Source: Burkholderia cepacia
GTDB taxonomy: Bacteria > Pseudomonadota > Gammaproteobacteria > Burkholderiales > Burkholderiaceae
Direction of reading: 5' to 3'
DNA: 40,514 nt
Assembly (NCBI RefSeq): GCF_001039005.1
Contig: NZ_LDWR01000100.1
Span: forward strand, 1 to 40,514
Both the position numbers and the translations under genes were made by a program. This document shows positions 23,450-31,569 of this stretch, piece after piece; within the stretch, counting starts at the first letter, position 1; the number at the start of each line of letters is the position of its first letter. Below the pieces are notes generated by a model. That model was given only the letters and a program-made list of their open reading frames with translations, was not told the DNA's origin and did not search any database.

Positions 23450-24889
23450 TCATGCGGAGACCGCATCGGCCGTCAGCCCCGTCGGCGCGATCGCCAGATG
23501 CAACGCCCGCTCCGGCCGCAGCGTCACGTTCAGCACCTCGCGCGGCGGCGTCATGCCGGGCGGCACCGACAAGACATAGCGCTGCAGGATCATTGCGGCC
23601 ACAACCGTCATCTCCGTCATCGCCAGATGCTGTCCGAGGCACACGCGCGGGCCGGTGCCGAACGGCATGTACGCGCCGCGCGGCAGCGCCGGCGCATCGT
23701 CCGCGAAGCGCTCCGGACGAAACGCATCGGGCTCCGGAAACCATCGCGGATCGCGCTGCATCAGTTGCAGCGGCAGCATGAACAGCGTGCGCGCGGGAAA
23801 CTGCCATGCGCCCAGCGTGATCGGCCGCGCTGCGCGACGGCTGATCAGGATCGGCGCGGACGGATACAGCCGCAGCGTTTCGTCGAGCGTCTGCGTCAGG
23901 TAGCGCAACGATGATCGCGTCTCGGCCGACGGCGCGCGACCGCCCAGCACGCGGGACACCTCGTCGCGCGCGGCGGCTTGCACGGCCGGATTCGTGGCCA
24001 TGCACCAGGCCCACCAGGTCAGCGCGCCGGCCGTCGTCTCGTGGCCGGCCAGGAACGCCGTCACGCATTCGTCGTGCACGGCCTGCAGCGGCCATTTCCG
24101 CGCATCCGTCCGATGCAGCCGCAACAGACGCGACAGCAGATCGTCGGGCCACGTATGCTCGGGCCGGTCGAGGCGCGCATGCAGTTGCCGGTCGATCAAC
24201 TCGTTCAGCACCGCCATCGCCCGCACCTTGGCGCGCTTCCACGGCACCCAGTCCGGCGTGCTCGCCGGTACGTAGAACGCCGCGTTGGCCGCCGCGCTCA
24301 CCACGCGCACCGCCTCCTCGGCCGCGCGCGCATCGTCGCCGATCGTTTCGGAGAACATCGTGCGCATGATCACGTCCATCGCCAACGACGTCAGCGCGCT
24401 TTCGATCGGCCAGTCCGGATCGCGTGCGGGCCACTGCGCGAGGGCATGACCGGCCGTCGCCGCGATCGCCGGAACGAACGCCTGAACCGGCTTCGGCATG
24501 AAGTTCGGCTGCAGCGCATGCCGTTTGTCGCGCCACGCATCGCCCTCGGCGACCAGCACGCTGTGGCCGTGGACCTGCGCGAAGACGCGGATCGCGCGCT
24601 CCCAGCGCCCGAGCGCATCGTGATGCGTGACCAGCAGCTCGCGCACGAGCGCCGGATCGGTCACGACCACCGCGTGCTCGGGCCATACGCGCAAGTGCAC
24701 GACGTCGCCGAACTCACGCTGCCAGCCGGCCAGCGTGCCGATCAGGTCGCGCGACATCGCGCGCAGCAGCCCCCACCCCGTCAGGCCGGCGCGCGGCCCC
24801 GGCGGCCATACGCCGGGCGGGTGAAGCACGGGCGCCGGCGCAGCGGTGCCCGCATGGAATGGACATTGGGAAGAGGTTTGTGTGTTCAT
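23450..24889 (-). CDS. cytochrome P450
   Basis: Encodes 479 residues. All P450 landmarks are present: the I-helix AGHETT at 281-286 (oxygen activation), the K-helix ETLR with Glu337 and Arg340, the PERF motif near 392, and the haem loop FGTGPRVCLG with axial Cys417. The N-terminus has no membrane anchor, so it is a soluble bacterial P450 that needs separate redox partners; no ferredoxin or reductase gene is nearby. The length and the HxxPxxxxxPE...RPERF pattern are like class CYP102/CYP4-type fatty acid or terpene hydroxylases, but the substrate cannot be assigned. The start is ATG at 24889 (MNTQTSSQCPFH). It is divergent from an AraC regulator, with 87 bases between them. Confidence 0.95.
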   Translation of the reverse strand: MNTQTSSQCPFHAGTAAPAPVLHPPGVWPPGPRAGLTGWGLLRAMSRDLIGTLAGWQREFGDVVHLRVWPEHAVVVTDPALVRELLVTHHDALGRWERAIRVFAQVHGHSVLVAEGDAWRDKRHALQPNFMPKPVQAFVPAIAATAGHALAQWPARDPDWPIESALTSLAMDVIMRTMFSETIGDDARAAEEAVRVVSAAANAAFYVPASTPDWVPWKRAKVRAMAVLNELIDRQLHARLDRPEHTWPDDLLSRLLRLHRTDARKWPLQAVHDECVTAFLAGHETTAGALTWWAWCMATNPAVQAAARDEVSRVLGGRAPSAETRSSLRYLTQTLDETLRLYPSAPILISRRAARPITLGAWQFPARTLFMLPLQLMQRDPRWFPEPDAFRPERFADDAPALPRGAYMPFGTGPRVCLGQHLAMTEMTVVAAMILQRYVLSVPPGMTPPREVLNVTLRPERALHLAIAPTGLTADAVSA

Positions 24890-24939
24890 GCGACGGATTG
24901 TCCGCAGCGGTGAGCCGGCGGTCTTGAACGCAAACGACA

Positions 24940-24968
24940 TCGACACGCATCCGGACGGTCCCTATACT
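24940..24968 (+). promoter_or_regulatory. sigma70-like promoter of the AraC gene
   Basis: TCGACA (24940-24945) and TATACT (24963-24968) are 17 bases apart and each differs from consensus at one position. Transcription would start at about 24975, only a few bases before the ATG at 24977, so the mRNA may be leaderless. No ribosome-binding site is seen. Confidence 0.5.
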
Positions 24969-24976
24969 CCGGCGTC

Positions 24977-25912
24977 ATGTTCTCCGGACCGCCATCGATC
25001 CCGCTGTCATGCCCCGATCCGCTTGCGCGCGCACCTCGTGTCGCGAGCGGCGGGCGATCGCCGCATGGGCGGCTGCATCCCGCACCGGCCGCGCTGCAGG
25101 GCGCGGTGGTCGCGATCGTCCTGTACGACACGCGCGGCTTCGTGTTGAACGACGCGCAGCGGCTCTCGCACTTTCCGGCCACGCCGCTCGTGTGCGTGTC
25201 GTGGTACCGCGATCTCGACGCCGGCTTCGTCGCACGCACGGCCGATGGCCCGCAATGGCGCCCATTCGGCGCGGCGGCGACGCTGTCGGGCAGCCATTCG
25301 GCCCCCACCGTCGCGTGGGCGCCGACGGGCGGGCTGATCGGCATGATCTGTTTCACCGCCGATGCGGCGCGGACGCTGTTCGGCGTCGAGTTGCCGGACA
25401 TCCACGACCGCGTGCTCGACGCGCACGCGTGCCTCGGCCGCGACTGGCACCCGCTGCTCGATGCGCTGATCGGCGCGGATCGCGACGCCGACGTGCTGGC
25501 GGCGATCGATCGCCATCTCGCGCCGCGCTGGCAGGCGCTGCGGCCCGCGACGCCGCTATCGTCGCTCCGCAACGCGGGACGCAGCTGGGTCGAGCGCCTC
25601 GCGCTGCAGGCGCGCGAATGGCGCGGCACGCACAGCCCGCGTCAGGTCGAACGGCGCATCAAGACCTACAGCGGCCGATCGCTGCGCGAATGGCAGGCGC
25701 TCGTCAGGACCGAAAGCGCGTTCTTCGCGGCGCGCGACCGGTTCGAAGCCGGTGCCGCGTTCAACTGGGCCACGCTGGCGCTGGACGAAGGATTCGCCGA
25801 TCAGGCGCACCTGAGCCGCGAGGTCAAGCGCATCACGGGCTTCTCGCCGAGCGAATTCACGCAACGCTTCATCGACGACGAATCGTTCTGGATGTATCGG
25901 CTGTGGGTGTGA
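24977..25912 (+). CDS. AraC-family transcriptional regulator
   Basis: Encodes 311 residues. The C-terminal AraC helix-turn-helix pair is at about 205-300: a first helix set around LALQAREWRGTHSPRQVERRIKTYSGRSLREWQALVRTE, and the second ATLALDEGFADQAHLSREVKRITGFSPSEFTQRF, which is the typical second motif. The N-terminal part (about 35-190) is a sensing domain of unknown ligand. The start is ATG at 24977, almost at the predicted transcription start. Being divergent from the P450 gene, it is the likely regulator of that enzyme. Confidence 0.9.
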   Translation: MFSGPPSIPLSCPDPLARAPRVASGGRSPHGRLHPAPAALQGAVVAIVLYDTRGFVLNDAQRLSHFPATPLVCVSWYRDLDAGFVARTADGPQWRPFGAAATLSGSHSAPTVAWAPTGGLIGMICFTADAARTLFGVELPDIHDRVLDAHACLGRDWHPLLDALIGADRDADVLAAIDRHLAPRWQALRPATPLSSLRNAGRSWVERLALQAREWRGTHSPRQVERRIKTYSGRSLREWQALVRTESAFFAARDRFEAGAAFNWATLALDEGFADQAHLSREVKRITGFSPSEFTQRFIDDESFWMYRLWV

Positions 25913-26130
25913 CACGATGGCGGCCGGGTTCCGAAGCGTCGTCCTGACCTTCATCGATAGTCGAAGCGAACGCGGATCGGTACAGCGCCAGCCGTCTCGC
26001 TGAACCTGCCCCGCCGTTACTTGTACTACTCGCCCCGGTTGCCCGTTTCGACCCGCACGGGCATGATGGGCGCGAACCATCCGCCTGCCTGCCGTCCGTT
26101 GCCCGTCCGGCTTCCCACGTCACTTCGTCC

Positions 26131-27015
26131 ATGTCACTACGCGCATTCAGAACGCTGGTCGCGATCGCCCGATACCGGACCTTCGCGCGCGCCGGCGAAG
26201 CCATCGGGCTCACGCAATCGGCAGTGAGCCTGCAGATCAAGACGCTCGAAAGCGAATACAACGTGCAGTTGTTCGACCGTTCGCGCCGGCAGCCGGTGCT
26301 GACCGAGGCCGGCAACATCCTGCTCGCGCAGGCCGAGCAGGTGCTCGCGATGGTCGACCGAATTCCCGATGCGTTGAGCGACGAAAAGAAGCTTGTCGGC
26401 CGCCTGCGGATCGGCGCGATCCAGACGGCGCTGTCCGGCCCGCTGCCCGACGCGCTGCTCGCGTTGCGTGATGCGCATCCGTCGCTGCGCGTGCACGTGT
26501 CCGCCGGCATGTCGGCCGAACTGGCGAACCGCGTCGCGGCCGGCGAACTCGATGCGGCCATCACGACGCGCCCCGTGCGCCCGCATCCGGCCGAACTGAC
26601 GTGGACCACGCTGTACGAGGATCGCTTCTGGCTGCTGGCACCGCCTGAATATGCGGAACGCGACGCGGGCACGCTGCTCGACGCGCTGCCGTTCATCCGC
26701 TTCGACGCGCAGGCGTGGGCCGGCCGCATGATCGCTGCCGAGCTGCGCCGCATCGGCGTGCGTGTGCGCGAAGAGATGGTGCTGGACAGCGCGGAAACGA
26801 TCGCACGCATGGTGGCGCGCGGGCTCGGCGCGGCGATCGTCGCGCTCCCCGATGCGACGCTCGCGCGCCTGCCGCCCGTCACGCGCTTGCCGTTCGGCCA
26901 GCCGCAGATGGGACGCGCGGTCGTGCTGCTCGAACACCAGTCGCGTCCGGCCGAGCGTTTCGCGCGTGCGCTGGCCGCAGAGGTCACCGCGTCATCAATG
27001 AGAATTTCTCATTGA
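26131..27015 (+). CDS. LysR-family transcriptional regulator
   Basis: Encodes 294 residues: winged helix at about 1-60 (SLRAFRTLVAIARYRTFARAGEAIGLTQSAVSLQIKTLESEYN) and a LysR effector domain at about 90-285. The start is ATG at 26131. Its last codons are unusual: the final 21 bases, including the stop, form a perfect palindrome (26995-27015), and an AT-rich dyad follows at 27023-27037. The next gene on the same strand is an AEC transporter, 173 bases on, which it probably controls. The 218 bases before it hold no gene. Confidence 0.92.
   Translation: MSLRAFRTLVAIARYRTFARAGEAIGLTQSAVSLQIKTLESEYNVQLFDRSRRQPVLTEAGNILLAQAEQVLAMVDRIPDALSDEKKLVGRLRIGAIQTALSGPLPDALLALRDAHPSLRVHVSAGMSAELANRVAAGELDAAITTRPVRPHPAELTWTTLYEDRFWLLAPPEYAERDAGTLLDALPFIRFDAQAWAGRMIAAELRRIGVRVREEMVLDSAETIARMVARGLGAAIVALPDATLARLPPVTRLPFGQPQMGRAVVLLEHQSRPAERFARALAAEVTASSMRISH
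26995..27015. promoter_or_regulatory. 21-base palindrome spanning the end of the LysR gene
   Basis: TCAATGAGAA (26995-27004) and TTCTCATTGA (27006-27015) are perfect inverted copies around one T. The palindrome encodes Ser-Met-Arg-Ile-Ser-His-stop and includes the stop codon. It is AT-rich, unlike a terminator stem, and fits the size of a LysR-type site. Confidence 0.55.
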
Positions 27016-27022
27016 ACACCCG

Positions 27023-27037
27023 ATAATTAACAATTAT
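27023..27037. promoter_or_regulatory. AT-rich dyad upstream of AEC transporter gene
   Basis: ATAATT-AAC-AATTAT is a perfect inverted repeat with a 3-base centre, 7 bases after the LysR stop. It lies in the only clearly AT-rich piece of this region and could be a promoter element or a second binding site of the regulator. Confidence 0.45.
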
Positions 27038-27188
27038 TCCTGTTACTTGCGCGTGTTAACTTGGCGGCATCGTCACTCTTTCGATTGCGTGTCGCCATGT
27101 TGCCCGCCGGATGGATTTCCGCCTCGATTCGCCGCACTGCCTGCCGGCCGCTCCGCGCGTCCCACCCGGCCCGCATGAAGGCACGCCG

Positions 27189-28121
27189 ATGATCGGCCCG
27201 ATCCTGCTCGCGCTGGCGCCGGTCGCGCTGCTGGTCGCGTTCGGCCACGGCCTGCGCCGTACGGGTTTCATCTCCGAAGCGTTCTGGCCGCAGGCCGAGC
27301 GGCTTTGCTACTACGTGCTGCTGCCCGCGCTGTTCGCGGACGGCCTCGCGAACGCGCGACTGCAATCGTTGCCCGTTTTACCGCTCGCGGCAGCGCTGGT
27401 CGGTTCGACCGCGCTCGCCGCGGCGCTTCTTCTGCTGGTCCGCCGGTTCGTCCGGGTCGACGGCGCCGGCTTCACGTCGGTGTTCCAGGGCGCCGTGCGC
27501 TTCAACAACTACGTCGGCACCGCGCTGGCGGCCGGGCTGTTCGGCGCGCAAGGCATCGCGCTCGCCGCCGTGTGCGTCGCGGCGATCGTCCCGACCGTCA
27601 ACCTGATGTGCGTGCTGGTCTTCGCGCGCTACGGCGACACGCGGCTCGGTGCGGCGGCGCTCGCGCGTCAGATCCTGTCGAATCCGCTCGTCGTCGCATG
27701 CACGCTCGGGATCGCGATGCAGGCCGGCGGCGTCGCGTTCCCGGCCGCCGTCGAGCCGGCCGTGCGCGCGCTCGGCGCCGCATCGATGCCGCTCGGCCTG
27801 CTGTGCGTGGGTACCGCGCTGAAATTCGATGCGGCCCGCGCATGGCTGCAGCCGGTCTGCGTCGCGTCGGCATTCAAGTTCATGGCGATGCCGCTCATCA
27901 CGCTCGCGGCCGGCCGCCTGTTCGGGCTCGGCGATGCGGCCCTGACCGTCGCGCTGCTGTTCCAGGCGCTGCCGACCTCGTCGGCGTCGTACATCATGGC
28001 GCGCCAGCTCGGCGGCGACGCACCGCTGATGGCCGGCATCACCGCGTTCCAGACGATCGCGGCAGCGCTCGCGATGCCGGTCGTCCTGACGGTGCTCGCG
28101 TCCGCGCCCGCGTTTCGCTGA
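27189..28121 (+). CDS. AEC-family (auxin efflux carrier-like) transporter
   Basis: Encodes 310 residues with about 10 membrane helices (PF03547). ILLALAPVALLVAFGHGLRRTGFI starts helix 1, FQGAVRFNNYVGTALAAGLFG is the N-rich family segment, and SMPLGLLCVGTALKF with LFQALPTSSASYIMARQLGGD complete the C-terminal repeat. AEC proteins move malate, malonate or related compounds in bacteria. The start taken is ATG at 27189 with GAAGG upstream; an upstream ATG at 27111 is possible but adds a tail unlike the family. It follows the LysR gene and its palindromes. Confidence 0.88.
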   Translation: MIGPILLALAPVALLVAFGHGLRRTGFISEAFWPQAERLCYYVLLPALFADGLANARLQSLPVLPLAAALVGSTALAAALLLLVRRFVRVDGAGFTSVFQGAVRFNNYVGTALAAGLFGAQGIALAAVCVAAIVPTVNLMCVLVFARYGDTRLGAAALARQILSNPLVVACTLGIAMQAGGVAFPAAVEPAVRALGAASMPLGLLCVGTALKFDAARAWLQPVCVASAFKFMAMPLITLAAGRLFGLGDAALTVALLFQALPTSSASYIMARQLGGDAPLMAGITAFQTIAAALAMPVVLTVLASAPAFR

Positions 28122-28253
28122 CGACGCCGCACCGGCACCCGACCACACCTCCCCTGAATCAGCCTGCAGGCCAGCCAGCGCGCGGTTCGGCATCGTCAGC
28201 CGCGCGCGGTCGCGCACGCGTTGCCGCAGGCGCTTTTCGAGAAACCCCGTCAC

Positions 28254-29186
28254 ATGAACGCTCCCGCCCCACCCGCCGGCATCGTCGCCACCCGGCCGAA
28301 CGCGGCCATCTACGTGAAGCTCACGCTCGTCGCGCTGTTCTGGGGCGGCACGTTCATCGCGGGCCGGATCCTGGCTGCCACGATGTCCGCGACCTCGGCG
28401 GCCACCGGCCGCTTCGCGATCGCCGCGCTGCTGCTGGTCGTGCTGACGTGGAAGATCGAAGGCGGGCTGCCGAAGCTGAACGGCCGCCAGATCGTGACGA
28501 CCTTCGGACTCGGCGCGACCGGCATCTTCCTGTACAACGTGTGCTTTTTCGCGGCGCTCGCGCGGATGCCGGCCGGTCGCACCGCGCTGTTCGTCGCGCT
28601 GAATCCGGTCGCCACCGCCGTGCTGCTGTCGGTTGTCGTGCGCGAACGCCTGTCGCTGTCGCGCTGGGCCGGCATCGCCGTCGCGCTGTTCGGCGCGCTG
28701 ATCGTGATCAGCCGCGGCGAATTGCTGCGCGTGCTGACCGATCTCGGCAATACGTTCGGCGCCGGCGAGCGCTACATGCTGTGCGCGGTATTGAGCTGGG
28801 CCGCCTATACCGTGATCGGCCGGCGCGCGCTCGATGGGCTGTCGCCGCTGGCGGCCACGACGTATGCGGCGCTGTGGGGTCTTGGATTGCTGCTCGTCGC
28901 GCACCTGTTCGGCTCGCACGCGAGCAACGGCACGCCGCTGACGTGGCAGGCCGTCGCGTCGATGATTTACCTCGGCGCCATCGGCACGGTGGTCGCGTTC
29001 GTCTGGTATTCGCAAGGGATTCGAGAACTCGGGCCGGCCCGCGCCGCCGTGTTCACCAATCTGGTGCCCGTGTTCGGCGTGCTGCTGTCGGTCGCACTGC
29101 TCGGCGAACCGCTGTCGCCGTCGATGCTGGCCGGCGGCGCACTCGTGGTCGTAGGCGTCGCGCTGGCCAATCGCGCGCGGCGCTGA
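28254..29186 (+). CDS. EamA-family (DMT) membrane exporter
   Basis: Encodes 310 residues forming two EamA repeats of five helices each (about 20-150 and 165-305). VALFWGGTFIAGRILAATMSATSAATGRFAIAAL is the first repeat start; CAVLSWAAYTVIGRRALDGLSPLAATTYAALWG the second. LGEPLSPSMLAGGALVVVGVALANR closes it. DMT proteins export amino acids, drugs or metabolites. The start is ATG at 28254. It lies 132 bases after the AEC gene on the same strand and may share its transcript. Confidence 0.9.
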   Translation: MNAPAPPAGIVATRPNAAIYVKLTLVALFWGGTFIAGRILAATMSATSAATGRFAIAALLLVVLTWKIEGGLPKLNGRQIVTTFGLGATGIFLYNVCFFAALARMPAGRTALFVALNPVATAVLLSVVVRERLSLSRWAGIAVALFGALIVISRGELLRVLTDLGNTFGAGERYMLCAVLSWAAYTVIGRRALDGLSPLAATTYAALWGLGLLLVAHLFGSHASNGTPLTWQAVASMIYLGAIGTVVAFVWYSQGIRELGPARAAVFTNLVPVFGVLLSVALLGEPLSPSMLAGGALVVVGVALANRARR

Positions 29187-29481
29187 CGCGTTGGCCTGCG
29201 CGCCGGCCGGGCTCGGGGACGGATGCCGAATCCGGAATCGCGACGGCATTCGCTGCGCCGTCGTGCGACACCTGCACCCGGCCGATACGCACCCCGTTCT
29301 ACTCGCAGCCCTGCCAAAAACCGCCTATCGTGAATGTAGCGCCCCGTTTGCCGCCATCCGACCCTGCGTCGCTCGCGCCGGCGGCGACGGCACCGCGTTC
29401 CGGCACCATTCATCGCGATCCTGGCGCACGCTCGCCCGTGCGCGCGACCGCGGCCGCCCACCGGACTACCAGGAGGCACAC

Positions 29482-29856
29482 ATGAAAGCCGTGTTGTTCG
29501 TCAGTTCCGTCCTGCTTGCCATTGCATCTGCTTCAGCCTCGGCCCAAGGTTCAATCACGAAAGTCGAAAACGGCGCGCTCGTCGCCGCGAACGGAATGAC
29601 CGTCTACGTATTCGACAAGGACAAGCCCAACGCCGGCACCAGCGCCTGCTCGGGCCAGTGCGAATCGTTCTGGCCGCCGTACAAGGCCAGCGCGACCGAC
29701 GTTCCGGCCGGGCCCTACACGATCGTCAAGCGCGACGACGGTAGCCCGCAATGGGCGTACAAGGGCAAGCCGCTGTACTTCTTCTCGAAGGACATGAAAC
29801 AGGGCGACCGCAACGGCGACAACTTCAAGGACATGTGGCACGTGGCCACGCCGTAA
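29482..29856 (+). CDS. COG4315-type secreted lipoprotein-repeat protein
   Basis: Encodes 124 residues. A signal peptide (1-21, cleavage after ASA) precedes two PF03640-type repeats: TVYVFDKDKPNAGTSACSGQCESFWPPYKA (about 40-70) and QWAYKGKPLYFFSKDMKQGDRNGDNFKDMWHVA (about 92-123). Such periplasmic proteins contain a conserved C-x3-C pair and aromatic W-P motifs; their role is unknown. The start is ATG at 29482 after CCAGGAGG. The 295 bases upstream show no gene, only a weak inverted repeat (ATGCCG...CGGCAT, 29223-29249). Confidence 0.85.
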   Translation: MKAVLFVSSVLLAIASASASAQGSITKVENGALVAANGMTVYVFDKDKPNAGTSACSGQCESFWPPYKASATDVPAGPYTIVKRDDGSPQWAYKGKPLYFFSKDMKQGDRNGDNFKDMWHVATP

Positions 29857-29898
29857 ACGTTGTTCCGCCGACTTTCGCACAATCGGCGCGGACGTAAC

Positions 29899-29934
29899 AA
29901 AGCCCACCCGGATCGTCGATCGGGGCGGGCCTTT
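29899..29934. terminator. imperfect hairpin between convergent genes, bidirectional
   Basis: AAAGCCCACCC...GATC pairs with GATCGGGGCGGGCCTTT through one bulge and two mismatches, closing on a 3-base loop. It lies 43 bases after the COG4315-type gene and 69 bases before the end of the dehydrogenase gene, with A-run and T-run at the two sides, so it may serve both. Confidence 0.6.
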
Positions 29935-30002
29935 GCACCCTTGCGCCAGCCGTATTGCATCGCCCGCCGACGGGCGGACGATACATGCAGCCGAAATGTG
30001 CG

Positions 30003-31520
30003 TCAGCGGTTCGACGGGAAGCTGAACACCGTCCCTTCGCGCACGCCGGCCGACGGCCAGCGCTGCGTGATCGTCTTGCGCTTCGTGTAGAAGCGCACGG
30101 CGTCCGGGCCGTACGCGTGCAGGTCGCCGAACAGCGAACGCTTCCAGCCGCCGAACGAGTGGTACGCGACGGGCACCGGCAGCGGCACGTTGATGCCGAC
30201 CATGCCGATCTGGATGTTGTCGCTGAAGTAGCGTGCGGCCTCGCCGTCGCGCGTGAACAGGCACGTGCCGTTGCCGTATTCGTGCGCGTCGATCAGCGCC
30301 ATCGCCTCGTCGAGCGACTTCAGCCGGATCACGCCGAGCACGGGCCCGAAGATCTCGTGCTGGTAGATCGGCATGCCGGGCTTCACGTTGTCGAACAGGC
30401 ACGGGCCGAGGTAGTAACCGCCGTCGTGGCCGTCGACCTTCACGCCGCGGCCGTCGACGACGAGCGTCGCGCCCGCCGCCACACCCGCTTCGACGAAGCC
30501 CGTCACCTTCTCGAAATGCTGCTGCGTGACGAGCGGGCCCATGTCGACGCCCGCGCCGTTGCCGGGGCCGACCTTCATCTTCTCGATCTCGGCCTTCAGG
30601 CCCGCGACGACCTTGTCGCCCGTCTCGTCGCCGATCGCAACGACCAGCGGAATCGCCATGCAGCGCTCGCCGCACGAGCCGTATGCGGCGCCCATCAGCG
30701 CGTTCACCGCGTTGCCGATGTCGGCGTCCGGCATCACGACCGCGAAGTTTTTCGCGCCGCCGAGCGCCTGCACGCGCTTGCCGTGCGCGCAGCCGGTCGA
30801 GTAGATGTATTCGGCGATCGGCGTCGAGCCGACGAAGCTCACGGCCTTCACGCGCGAATCGGTCAGGATCGTGTCGACCGCTTCCTTGTCGCCGTTCACG
30901 ACGTTCAGCACGCCCGGCGGCAGGCCGGCCTCGACCGCGAGCTCGGCCATGCGCAGCGTCGACGACGGCGTGCGCTCGGACGGCTTCAGCACGAACGTGT
31001 TGCCGCACGCGACGGCCATCGGCCACATCCACAGCGGCACCATCACAGGGAAGTTGAACGGCGTGATGCCGGCGACGACGCCGAGCGCCTGGAACTCGCT
31101 CCACGAATCGATCGAGGGGCCGACGTTCTTGCTGTGCTCGCCCTTCAGCAGCTCGGGCACGTAGGTCGCGTATTCGACGTTCTCGATCCCGCGCTGCAGT
31201 TCGCCCATCGCATCGGCGAGCACCTTGCCGTGCTCGGCCGTGATCAGCGCGCACAGCTCGTCGGCGTGCTCCTCGAGCAGCGTCTTGAAGCGGCTCATCA
31301 CGCGTGCGCGCTTCAGCGGCGGCGTGTTGCGCCACGCCGGGAACGCGGCCTGCGCGGACGCGATCGCGGCTTCGACGGTCAGCTTGTCGGCGAGCGCGAC
31401 GCTCTTGTCCGATTCGCCGGTGGCCGGGTCGAACACCGGCTGGACGCGGCTGCCGCCGTCGACGCGCTTGCCGTCGATCAGGTGGCCGAGGGTGGAAGTC
31501 ACATTGCTGTCGTGTTTCAT
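30003..31520 (-). CDS. mmsA: CoA-acylating (methyl)malonate-semialdehyde dehydrogenase
   Basis: Encodes 505 residues. It is an aldehyde dehydrogenase of the MmsA/IolA type, which converts methylmalonate or malonate semialdehyde with CoA and NAD+ to propionyl- or acetyl-CoA and CO2. The catalytic Cys287 sits in the family motif AYGSCGERCMA; TPFNFPVMVPLWMWPMAVACGN and LGGAKNFAVVMPDAD are also specific to MmsA rather than to ordinary aldehyde dehydrogenases, which carry a catalytic Glu in the latter place. It is downstream of the beta-alanine aminotransferase on the same strand, 49 bases apart. In this setting its main job is probably malonate semialdehyde to acetyl-CoA. The start is ATG at 31520. 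Confidence 0.95.
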   Translation of the reverse strand: MKHDSNVTSTLGHLIDGKRVDGGSRVQPVFDPATGESDKSVALADKLTVEAAIASAQAAFPAWRNTPPLKRARVMSRFKTLLEEHADELCALITAEHGKVLADAMGELQRGIENVEYATYVPELLKGEHSKNVGPSIDSWSEFQALGVVAGITPFNFPVMVPLWMWPMAVACGNTFVLKPSERTPSSTLRMAELAVEAGLPPGVLNVVNGDKEAVDTILTDSRVKAVSFVGSTPIAEYIYSTGCAHGKRVQALGGAKNFAVVMPDADIGNAVNALMGAAYGSCGERCMAIPLVVAIGDETGDKVVAGLKAEIEKMKVGPGNGAGVDMGPLVTQQHFEKVTGFVEAGVAAGATLVVDGRGVKVDGHDGGYYLGPCLFDNVKPGMPIYQHEIFGPVLGVIRLKSLDEAMALIDAHEYGNGTCLFTRDGEAARYFSDNIQIGMVGINVPLPVPVAYHSFGGWKRSLFGDLHAYGPDAVRFYTKRKTITQRWPSAGVREGTVFSFPSNR

Positions 31521-31569
31521 CGTTCAGGCTCTTTCGTGAATTCGGTTGTCGCTTGGGGCGAGCCGTGGC

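Noticed and set aside
27305..29485. Long open frame of 726 codons on the plus strand
   Set aside because: It is an alternative frame across the AEC and EamA genes, both of which have clear transporter sequences in another frame.
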